Positions 37,095 through 43,309 of a stretch of 57,829 bases of DNA are shown one piece after another; the stretch's first letter is position 1; each line of letters starts with the position of its first letter. The notes below the pieces were generated by a model, which saw only the letters and a program-made list of their open reading frames with translations, did not search any database and was not told where the DNA came from. The stretch lies in the IMG/VR virus record IMGVR_UViG_3300001683_000002, positions 1 through 57,829 of that record, one strand, 5' to 3'. A program made the translations under genes and the position numbers. The stretch comes from a virus.

Positions 37095-37790
37095 TTATAA
37101 GTCCAGCTCCTCCTTAGCCATCAAGTATTGCCTTACAAACTCAGACCTAACACAATCATTAGGTGTGAACTCAATTATATTAAAGTGACTAGACATCTTA
37201 TCAAACACCCTGATTATATCATGTAACCCGGACTGACTAGCTCTTAGGTCGTTTTGCTTATAGTCCCCAGCAATGATCAGCTTAGAGTCTAGTCCTGTCC
37301 TTGTCACAAGAGTGTCTATCTCATGAAATGTTGCTGACTGTGCTTCATCGAAGAACACAATAGCATTGTCGAAAGTAAGCCCCCGTAGGTATGATGTGTT
37401 AACAAAATGGATCTGCCCCTGTGCCTTCATCTTGTCGTAGTTTGAGGCGTACACCTCATGATCAGAGAAAGATAGTGGCTCAGTAATACTATTGATAATC
37501 TCTGAATAGGGAGACTCATATACAGCCATCTTCTCTTCCAGCGATCCTTTTAAGAAACCAACGTCACGAGTTGGTACGGATGATCTTACAATAACCAACT
37601 GATCAAACCCTGACCCTTGAGTCACAATCTGTTCGACAGCTAGTCTTAACGCGGTAAATGTCTTCCCTGTTCCTGATGATCCAATTAAGATCTGATGCTT
37701 CGCTAAAAAAGTATCAGCGATAACTTGTTGCTTCTCATTCAGTGCCTCGAATGGTGCGCGTAAAACCACATTCTTTAGTTTTTTAGACAT
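37095..37790 (-). CDS. phoH: PhoH-like ATPase
   Basis: This is a 231-residue protein counted from ATG 37790, which has GGA at a proper distance; the longer frame to 37862 adds residues without a ribosome site. Walker A is IGSSGTGKT (Lys43-Thr44), Walker B is VFFDEAQ (Asp148, Glu149), and a GDYKQND sensor follows. PhoH-like ATPases are common phage auxiliary genes thought to act in RNA or phosphate-stress metabolism; the exact role is unsettled. It reads leftward downstream of the 112-residue membrane protein gene. Confidence 0.9.
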   Translation of the reverse strand: MSKKLKNVVLRAPFEALNEKQQVIADTFLAKHQILIGSSGTGKTFTALRLAVEQIVTQGSGFDQLVIVRSSVPTRDVGFLKGSLEEKMAVYESPYSEIINSITEPLSFSDHEVYASNYDKMKAQGQIHFVNTSYLRGLTFDNAIVFFDEAQSATFHEIDTLVTRTGLDSKLIIAGDYKQNDLRASQSGLHDIIRVFDKMSSHFNIIEFTPNDCVRSEFVRQYLMAKEELDL

Positions 37791-37875
37791 TTCAGTTCCT
37801 GTAGTTATTGCTCCTAGACTATGGGAGCGAGGAATGCAGTGGACAGAATCGTTACTGCTCACCGCTGTTTTTTAT

Positions 37876-38214
37876 CTAGTCTTTTTCAACATTGATTGTT
37901 ATATTCTGTACCACTGGTGCTGCACATGCAGGTACTCCAGGTACTCTCACTGCTCTTCCACCGATGAAAATAGCATGGATGCTTTGAACAGGAGATAAGA
38001 ACAACCAGTATAGTATGACCGTAACCACACCATGTTCTTTAGCCATTGTCACTGTACCTTTAAACCATCTAACTGTTAACCATATATATAGACCTACAAT
38101 CAATACTAAAAACACTATAAGGCCACCATCACCTGTTGGTGTGACTGCAGCGAAAGCTGATGTTGATGCTGTTGCTGCTACTGTTGCTACTGTTGATTTA
38201 ATTAATGTGTTCAT
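37876..38214 (-). CDS. Membrane protein with N-terminal signal-like segment
   Basis: This is a 112-residue protein. Residues 1-23 look like a signal peptide (ending TSAFA), followed by hydrophobic spans at about 32-48 and 63-85, and a C-terminal tail with one Cys. It follows the promoter at 38248-38276 closely and lies upstream of phoH. Function unknown. Confidence 0.65.
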   Translation of the reverse strand: MNTLIKSTVATVAATASTSAFAAVTPTGDGGLIVFLVLIVGLYIWLTVRWFKGTVTMAKEHGVVTVILYWLFLSPVQSIHAIFIGGRAVRVPGVPACAAPVVQNITINVEKD

Positions 38215-38247
38215 TTTTTGAGTTCTCTATTTATTTAAGTCGAGTTC

Positions 38248-38276
38248 ATTCTATCAATAAAAAAGTATAAAAGCAA
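38248..38276 (-). promoter_or_regulatory. Leftward promoter of the TTGC-N17 family
   Basis: On the minus strand TTGCTT (38271-38276) is 17 bp from TAGAAT (38248-38253), with TTTTTATTGA before the -10. It would drive the membrane protein gene and phoH. Confidence 0.75.
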
Positions 38277-38310
38277 TATTATTCTATACCTTTATTTGTA
38301 TACCATTGAT

Positions 38311-38700
38311 CTAAAAGCAAACTGTTACTCTACCTCCATCTTCTTCGACGCAAGTAGTGCCGTCATCACCACTGATAATATCCCCTTGTCGCTGATACAT
38401 TCCCCCACCTACTATGAACGTAGTGTTCCCTCTAGTAATCCCCAGTGATCCATCATGACAGAACGTTCTATCGCCCCGGACAGTACATAAGCTGCCGTCA
38501 TCGCCTGTCCTAACTCCACCTACAGTAACATAAGTTGTCCCGGAAGTGTATGGTTTTGCCTGTACTCCTGTGTATGACCCTAGCGAGAACACCAGTAGCA
38601 CGTATATGGCCGCCATCAACTGTTGGCGTAACTGCAATCCGGTGTATGACCCTAGTGCGAACACAGTTGTCACTATAAGTGCTTTAATATAATTACTCAT
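38311..38700 (-). CDS. Exported Cys-containing protein with duplicated leader
   Basis: This is a 129-residue protein. The first 48 residues contain two similar hydrophobic leaders, each ending (A/S)LGSYTG(L/V)Q. The second copy begins at an internal Met (residue 29). The mature part is Gly/Thr-rich with short beta strands and four Cys, so it may be a small disulfide-bonded periplasmic protein. The start overlaps the stop of the Cro-like gene. Function unknown. Confidence 0.6.
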   Translation of the reverse strand: MSNYIKALIVTTVFALGSYTGLQLRQQLMAAIYVLLVFSLGSYTGVQAKPYTSGTTYVTVGGVRTGDDGSLCTVRGDRTFCHDGSLGITRGNTTFIVGGGMYQRQGDIISGDDGTTCVEEDGGRVTVCF

Positions 38701-38894
38701 TTGTCTGTCCCCGTTGCTGCGACTGATAAGTCCCTCCTTAGCAAGTATAAAGATCCCTCAACAACTACATAACCCTGGTGCCAATTCACGACAGCCTGGT
38801 GACTTACACCTAAGAATTCAGCCAGGCCTCTTCTGCTACCGAACTCGCGTTCAGCGTATTCATCTACTGTTTCTACTTCTTTAGATACACTCAT
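38697..38894 (-). CDS. Cro/YdaS-like DNA-binding regulator
   Basis: This 65-residue protein has one helix-turn-helix (about 19-40: GSRRGLAEFLGVSHQAVVNW) of the Cro/YdaS type, in which a helix pair ends in the pattern 'V-S-x-x-A-V-x-N-W'. It overlaps the exonuclease gene upstream by ATGA. It probably represses one of the early promoters; its operators are unknown. Confidence 0.75.
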   Translation of the reverse strand: MSVSKEVETVDEYAEREFGSRRGLAEFLGVSHQAVVNWHQGYVVVEGSLYLLRRDLSVAATGTDK

Positions 38895-39592
38895 GATCTT
38901 TCCCCTGTTACGTTAATGATACGTTCATATATTTCTCTAGTCTTATTCACATCATCCTCACAATACTCAGATATTTTATCGTATTCACCCAGCTCAAAAG
39001 CTCTAGCTACATGTGACCCATCAAACTCGCCTTTAGCCGGTAAGCCAAGAGCGTTACAAATATTATCCAATGATCCACCTGACCTGGACTGAAACCCATT
39101 CCATGCTCTCATTGTGTCGTAAACTTGTCGTGATCCGTGGCGCTGGTTAATAGGTACCTCTACTCCTTGTGTATCCACTCCTAATATTACACATCGCTTA
39201 AACAGAAACGGTAGATCAAAGTCGATAAGGTTGTGTCCGACCCAGCGAACAGATGATGACCTAGCTACATCGATATTATGAAACTCATACTCGCCCAGCA
39301 ATCTCAAGAAGAAACAATTCAAAAGCATTTTTTCGGTTGAGTACTGACCTACAGGGTTGAGCTGCATAGATCTAGCAGGCTGACTATCTATAGAGTAACC
39401 TATAGTGCAGATAGTCCCAGCTGACCCGTCGAAACTTGTAGCATTCACCATGTTGGATCTAGCAGTTAAGCGCCATTTGTCTAGTGCCTCCTTTGATTTG
39501 TAGTTAGCCGGTGGCTTTAAATTCTTATCGAGATAGTCTAACCGATCTACGTCCTTACACGGAAGAGTCTCTAAGTCAATTGTTATTCTCAT
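38891..39592 (-). CDS. DnaQ-like 3'-5' exonuclease
   Basis: This is a 233-residue protein. Exo I is IDLETL with Asp6 and Glu8, Exo II is GHNLIDFDLPFL with Asp124 or Asp126, and Exo III is YCEDDV with Asp213-Asp214 near the C-terminus. This matches the PolB-type stand-alone 3'-5' exonucleases of phages. It overlaps the annealing-protein gene upstream (ATGA) and likely works with it in recombination or replication. Confidence 0.85.
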   Translation of the reverse strand: MRITIDLETLPCKDVDRLDYLDKNLKPPANYKSKEALDKWRLTARSNMVNATSFDGSAGTICTIGYSIDSQPARSMQLNPVGQYSTEKMLLNCFFLRLLGEYEFHNIDVARSSSVRWVGHNLIDFDLPFLFKRCVILGVDTQGVEVPINQRHGSRQVYDTMRAWNGFQSRSGGSLDNICNALGLPAKGEFDGSHVARAFELGEYDKISEYCEDDVNKTREIYERIINVTGERS

Positions 39593-40140
39593 TCATTTAC
39601 CTTCTTAGCTTTATCCAAAAGTTCACGCGCTACAGCCTTATCAGAAGAGTTAAGTAACTTCCATATTTTAGACTGCGAGTCTCGTGACTGCTCATTCCAT
39701 AGTACACTGAACTCGATATCATCCTTACGTATCAGTTCAACCATCTCTTCAACAGCATCTTCTATCGCTTCGCCTTCCGCTTCCGGGGCACCTTCACCTG
39801 AATACAAGTACAAGCCCAGTCCGAAGACTGCAATACATTTAACTAGACAACGCATCCTGGCATCACTTATATCTCTAGATGTAGGGTCAGCAATTGACTT
39901 CATCTTATGATCCATGACAGGTAGTATCATCGCCCTAGTGACGCCACACACTGTAACGTGAACTTCAACCTCACACGACCCATTAGAATAGAGTACTGTC
40001 TCGCAAAAAGTATACCCGCTATCTGGATATACTTTCTGGAGTTCAGCCCAAGCATGGTGCCACGGTAAATAAGTAAGACCCATTTTCTCTTTAGTATACT
40101 TAGATACATTTATAGCACTTAATTTTTTAAAAACACTCAT
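39589..40140 (-). CDS. Sak3-like single-strand annealing protein (DUF1071)
   Basis: This 183-residue protein has the DUF1071 core: LTYLPWHHAWAEL near the N-terminus, RAMILPVMDH.MKSI in the middle, and R(C)LVKCIA.FGLGLYLYSGE later. These are Rad52-like annealing proteins of phages (Sak3 group) that pair complementary strands. Together with the DnaQ-like exonuclease and the SSB it forms a recombination set. An acidic C-terminal tail follows. Start at 40140 overlaps the stop of the upstream gene by one base. Confidence 0.85.
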   Translation of the reverse strand: MSVFKKLSAINVSKYTKEKMGLTYLPWHHAWAELQKVYPDSGYTFCETVLYSNGSCEVEVHVTVCGVTRAMILPVMDHKMKSIADPTSRDISDARMRCLVKCIAVFGLGLYLYSGEGAPEAEGEAIEDAVEEMVELIRKDDIEFSVLWNEQSRDSQSKIWKLLNSSDKAVARELLDKAKKVNE

Positions 40141-40484
40141 TAAAATAATTCCTCCGTTAGCTTTGTTATTTTTGCTTGCTGCTCGTACTGATAGCTATAC
40201 CCTGACATAAACACAGTACGGTCGTTGTTTAGTAAAGCTCTTCCAGGTACATTTATACCGACTTCACATGCTAATTGACCTACTATATAAGCCAGAGTGT
40301 TATCGACCGGTGGTGCCACCTTGGCTGCCCCCTTCTTCCATGATACTGTTACACCTTCATCAGACAACGACCCTGATGTAACGTTACCACTCTCTATGTG
40401 ACTCGCAGCAGACGATACTAAGTCTACTATGTCTGTCATCCTGTCCGTTACTTCTATTGTTATTGTATAAGTTCCAGTTTGCAT
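40140..40484 (-). CDS. Hypothetical protein, first gene of the leftward recombination operon
   Basis: This is a 114-residue protein. Start at 40484 is preferred to 40499 because AGGG lies six bases upstream of it. It has beta-strands at the N-terminus (GTYTITIEVTDRM) and a helical C-terminal half. It is the first leftward gene from the divergent promoter region. Function unknown; it may help the annealing protein. Confidence 0.6.
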   Translation of the reverse strand: MQTGTYTITIEVTDRMTDIVDLVSSAASHIESGNVTSGSLSDEGVTVSWKKGAAKVAPPVDNTLAYIVGQLACEVGINVPGRALLNNDRTVFMSGYSYQYEQQAKITKLTEELF

Positions 40485-40518
40485 TTTCTGCCCTTTCATT
40501 TTTTTTTAAAGAGGCTAT

Positions 40519-40547
40519 AATATACCACTTAGTTAAACAAAACGCAA
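40519..40547 (-). promoter_or_regulatory. Leftward promoter at the divergent control centre
   Basis: On the minus strand TTGCGT (40542-40547) and TATATT (40519-40524) are 17 bp apart. It would drive the recombination operon (40484 to about 38311). The plus strand over the same bases offers TATAAT at 40515-40520 and a TTAAAC/TATACA pair further right, so the rightward genes may start here too. Confidence 0.65.
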
Positions 40548-40564
40548 TAAAAAATTATACAAAT

Positions 40565-40735
40565 ATGAAGAAAAAGACTAAGGTATATCACGCAACCCGC
40601 ATCGATGCTGACGACTTGGAGTTCATGACAAAACTTGCTGACCGGCAGGGTGTAACATTGTCACTACTAATGAGAAGAGCAGTTCACAGATTTGTTGAAA
40701 TAGAATTAATTGAATTAGGTAAGGAGAAACTATGA
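40565..40735 (+). CDS. Small basic helical protein, RHH-like
   Basis: This is a 56-residue protein. Residues 7-13 form a short strand (VYHATRI), followed by two helices (DADDLEFMTKLADRQG and LSLLMRRAVHRFVEIELIEL). This matches the ribbon-helix-helix layout of Arc/CopG/omega repressors. No clear ribosome site precedes the ATG, so it may be translated from a leaderless or near-leaderless message. It overlaps the next gene by four bases and is the first rightward gene. Confidence 0.65.
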   Translation: MKKKTKVYHATRIDADDLEFMTKLADRQGVTLSLLMRRAVHRFVEIELIELGKEKL

Positions 40736-41013
40736 CTGTAGATGACACGCTAGAAGAACGCCAGGGCACATATGGTGACTATATAGATAACGCAGGTATA
40801 GCTCAGAGTATTAAAGAAGCTATGCAGACCACAAATAACTGGGACTCTCTGCCTGCCATTCACCGTGAAGCACTAGACCAGATAGCTAGTAAAATAGCCA
40901 GGTCTATAAATGGTGATCCATATCACAAAGATAATTTTGACGACATAGCTGGATACGCTTTATTAGTTAGTCGCCACATTGAAGATAAGCTGACAGGAGC
41001 CTTAGATGAATAA
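40732..41013 (+). CDS. DUF6378-like protein
   Basis: This 93-residue helical protein has LEERQGTYGDYIDNA near the start, then AL.QIASKIARSINGDP, and a DDIAGYALLV end. This matches DUF6378, a small phage family of unknown function often found among early genes. The short acidic helix pattern resembles MazG-like folds, but no metal motif is complete. It overlaps the flanking genes (ATGA and an 8-base overlap). Confidence 0.8.
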   Translation: MTVDDTLEERQGTYGDYIDNAGIAQSIKEAMQTTNNWDSLPAIHREALDQIASKIARSINGDPYHKDNFDDIAGYALLVSRHIEDKLTGALDE

Positions 41014-41767
41014 TGATATTTTAGTGATAGCTGATACACAAATTACACCTGATGCTCCTATTGACCATTTACAGGCTTTGTCACAGTATATCTGGCAGCA
41101 TAAGCCAGGTACGATTGTACATATCGGAGACCATTGGGACTTCGAGAGTCTATCATCTTTCGATAGCGCGAAGGAACAGGAAGGTAAGCGACTATATAAT
41201 GACTTAGAAGCTGGGTTCAACGCATTCCGTATTATCATGTCAGTGACAGATGAACTGAACGCACGTCACAAAAAAACAAAGTACGTACCGAACAAACATT
41301 TCATTATGGGTAATCACGAGAATCGCCTACGACGCTTTATTGATAGTCACCCTGTACTTGAAGGCTGCTTCGATTTAGATAGGTTCATTAGTGACCAGGG
41401 TTGGAGTGTGAATAAGTTCCTTGATCCGTTATGGGTTGATGATATCTGCTTTGTTCACTACTTACCTAGTCCACAAAGTAGTAGACCGGTGGGTGGTAGT
41501 ATCGAGAACAAGCTTAATAAATTTCCTCACAGCTTTGTTCATGGTCATCAGCAGCAGTATCAATACGGCAGACGACAGAATATGCGAGGTGTTCCTCATT
41601 TCGGTGTGTGTGCTGGATCGTTCTACATGCACGACGAAGACTACAGGGGCGCTAATAACACAGAGCTTCGCGGTTTCGTTCATATGAAAGCATATCAAAA
41701 CAGGTTCGACCAATTAGATCATGACGTAGAATTTGTGTCGCTTGAGAGATTACTGTCTACTTATTAA
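41006..41767 (+). CDS. Calcineurin-like metallophosphoesterase
   Basis: This 253-residue protein carries the metallophosphoesterase motifs: DTQ (Asp10; the usual His is Gln12), GDHWD (Asp42), GNHENR (Asn103-His104) and a late FVHGHQ. It would hydrolyse a phosphodiester or phosphomonoester with two metals. Such enzymes in phages may act on nucleotides or DNA/RNA ends. It ends the first rightward operon, 10 bp before the promoter at 41777. Confidence 0.85.
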   Translation: MNNDILVIADTQITPDAPIDHLQALSQYIWQHKPGTIVHIGDHWDFESLSSFDSAKEQEGKRLYNDLEAGFNAFRIIMSVTDELNARHKKTKYVPNKHFIMGNHENRLRRFIDSHPVLEGCFDLDRFISDQGWSVNKFLDPLWVDDICFVHYLPSPQSSRPVGGSIENKLNKFPHSFVHGHQQQYQYGRRQNMRGVPHFGVCAGSFYMHDEDYRGANNTELRGFVHMKAYQNRFDQLDHDVEFVSLERLLSTY

Positions 41768-41776
41768 AGAATAACC

Positions 41777-41805
41777 TTGCGTTTATATTTGTTTATTGAT
41801 AAACT
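41777..41805 (+). promoter_or_regulatory. Rightward promoter of the TTGC-N17 family
   Basis: TTGCGT (41777-41782) and TAAACT (41800-41805) are 17 bp apart, with AACC before the -35 and TTGA before the -10. CTGAAGGCTAGTTA follows directly, nearly the same as after the promoters at 45.8 and 46.8 kb. Confidence 0.8.
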
Positions 41806-41835
41806 GAAGGCTAGTTAATTAATCAGGAGGAACAC

Positions 41836-42042
41836 ATGGTCACATGCGGAAGCTGTGAACACTTCATACCAGACCCAATCGGGTTTGGTGGAGGGATTGG
41901 TCAATGTAAGATATATAATGCCAGGGTGGCTGCTCACGGTTCGAAAAAAGTGGCACCACCTAGAGGTCGTTGTTTATTCCCACTCGTTGAAAGAACATGT
42001 AGTCAACATCAACTTAAAACTAATAAAGAAAATGAAACTTAA
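41836..42042 (+). CDS. Small Cys-rich, probably zinc-binding protein
   Basis: This 68-residue protein has an AGGAGG ribosome site. It starts MVTCGSCEHF (Cys4, Cys7), with further Cys near residues 23, 46 and 55, in the layout of small zinc ribbons. It is the first gene after the promoter at 41777. Function unknown. Confidence 0.7.
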   Translation: MVTCGSCEHFIPDPIGFGGGIGQCKIYNARVAAHGSKKVAPPRGRCLFPLVERTCSQHQLKTNKENET

Positions 42043-42346
42043 AATAATTGATAGTGAGAACTGGGTACGCAAATCTGAAGCATCTACTTTAAAAGATAGA
42101 ATCACAATCTTGAAATCAGATGCATTCCATAAAGGAAGAGAGTTCGATGCATTCAAAGAGAAGCATGCAGAACTTAAAGAAGCACACGCAGAAACTGAAG
42201 CGTTCGTTTTAGAAGTAGTTCAGGCGAATGAAGATATCTTTGCAGTCAACCAACGTATTTCAGCAATTTTATGGCTGTATAAAGTGATAGGTGTTCCAGT
42301 CGTTCTTGTACTAGGAGCGGTCTTACATTGGGTATATTGGCTATAA
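42032..42346 (+). CDS. Coiled-coil membrane protein
   Basis: This 104-residue protein starts at ATG 42032, inside the end of the previous gene. Residues about 12-80 are a charged helix with heptad-like spacing; residues about 82-104 form one C-terminal transmembrane helix. The design matches tail-anchored membrane proteins. Function unknown. Confidence 0.65.
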   Translation: MKLKIIDSENWVRKSEASTLKDRITILKSDAFHKGREFDAFKEKHAELKEAHAETEAFVLEVVQANEDIFAVNQRISAILWLYKVIGVPVVLVLGAVLHWVYWL

Positions 42347-42360
42347 TCCTGACCCTATGG

Positions 42361-42404
42361 TAAGGGGTAAGGTCTAAAAACGTCACCAGCACCCCTTAAC
42401 GGGG
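42361..42404 (+). other. Two mutually exclusive hairpins upstream of a microprotein gene
   Basis: CCCCTTA (42392-42398) can pair with the upstream TAAGGGG (42361-42367), or CCCC (42392-42395) with the downstream GGGG (42401-42404). The shared strand means only one hairpin can form at a time, as in an attenuator. No T-run follows the downstream hairpin. Confidence 0.4.
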
Positions 42405-42429
42405 CGATTTCAATAATCAGAGGGTAATT

Positions 42430-42525
42430 ATGGTAGAAGCAGTAATAAGTGTGATATTAATCGTAAGCGGCTTTGCAGTCACTTTTTTATTCCATTTAAA
42501 GATAGCTGAACAGCTAGACACATAA
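42430..42525 (+). CDS. Transmembrane microprotein
   Basis: This 31-residue protein is almost entirely one hydrophobic helix (AVISVILIVSGFAVTFLF) with a short polar tail. Its ribosome site is AGAGGG. It is followed by a strong terminator after 22 bases. Function unknown. Confidence 0.6.
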   Translation: MVEAVISVILIVSGFAVTFLFHLKIAEQLDT

Positions 42526-42547
42526 AACTTACGCAGGAAAAATAATT

Positions 42548-42571
42548 AAGCCTCTTAACTGAGGTTTTTTT
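42548..42571 (+). terminator. Rho-independent terminator
   Basis: A 7-bp stem (AAGCCTC with GAGGTTT, one G-T pair) with a 6-base loop is followed by a T-run. It ends the short operon from the promoter at 41777 and separates it from the gene-free region. Confidence 0.85.
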
Positions 42572-43230
42572 ATGCCTGGTGATTACGTATTGGGATTTGG
42601 AACTTATGAGAGGTAAGACTAGAGGATGGGATTATATTTTAAACATAGCAAGATCATAGACCGAGAAGTGATAACCCTGTAGTGACGTGAGAAGTTGTAT
42701 ATAACTTATCTCTCATTACCAAGGGTTGATACTTTGGTCATTCATCTCATTGTGTACCGCTAGCTACGGTTAATCTATTCTCAGATAATTACAATCCGCA
42801 TAACGCCCCCGGAGCGAACGAGGTAAGGTATGCCAGCTTATTGTTTTCTGCCCAGGAAGGGCATATCACTATTCTGAATTTATCACGTGAACTGCTATGT
42901 CCACATCGCCTGGCCAACTTGCGATCTGAGTAAGACTGACTGGAATGTATATATACCACGGTAAAAATTGAATAAGCCGTATATACGTTTGTTAGTTTAC
43001 TTCTTGAGTTTAGGTCAAGCTTGTAAGCAACACCTTTTGATTAGTACGAGAATGCCCCTACAGCAGGATTAAATACACTACCGGTAGGCCTGGTCATTGT
43101 ACAACTGAACACAGCACAGATGACCTGGTAAGCATTACTACGTGTCTTTCAAGTTTCGAGAGAAGCCCTTCCAGTACGACTAAATCCCTACACACCCGTA
43201 GTATAACATAAAAAACCGCGCTGAACATTA
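42572..43230 (+). ncRNA. Candidate large structured non-coding RNA
   Basis: About 660 bases with no convincing gene. Several helices can be read directly. 42667-42678 pairs with 42722-42733 (11 of 12 positions); inside it, 42687-42692 pairs with 42711-42716. 42849-42853 pairs with 42859-42863, and 42905-42909 with 42921-42925. 42947-42961 pairs with 42977-42986. A long helix with a bulge is formed by 42990-43007 and 43015-43032. 43089-43097 pairs with 43120-43128. Loops contain palindromes (TGGCCA, CACGTG nearby). The size and setting recall GOLLD or ROOL RNAs, but I cannot match a known consensus. A replication origin or a decayed gene are alternatives. The strand is inferred from the flanking genes. 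Confidence 0.5.
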
Positions 43231-43242
43231 AAAAAATAAATA

Positions 43243-43281
43243 TGTACATTCGTTTGACATTTCTGTATGATAGTAGGTCAA
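43243..43281 (+). promoter_or_regulatory. Promoter with overlapping inverted repeat, ahead of the helicase gene
   Basis: TGTACA (43243-43248) and TATGAT (43266-43271) are 17 bp apart. The -10 lies at the centre of a perfect inverted repeat, TTGAC (43254-43258) with GTCAA (43277-43281). The repeat could be an operator for the Cro-like or RHH-like regulator. Confidence 0.5.
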
Positions 43282-43309
43282 TAACCGATCGCCTGGAGGG
43301 GCACAATAC

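Noticed and set aside
37791-37862. Longer PhoH start
   Set aside because: The extra 24 residues have no ribosome site and no family match, whereas ATG 37790 has GGA at suitable distance.
41855-42031. N-terminal extension of the coiled-coil membrane protein overlapping the Cys-rich gene
   Set aside because: The Cys-rich gene in the other frame has a strong AGGAGG site and zinc-binding pattern; the extension has neither, so ATG 42032 is used.
43043-43051. AGTACGAGA resembling the sarcin-ricin loop of 23S rRNA
   Set aside because: The closing base pair of the loop is lost and the flanks do not match rRNA; nine bases can occur by chance.
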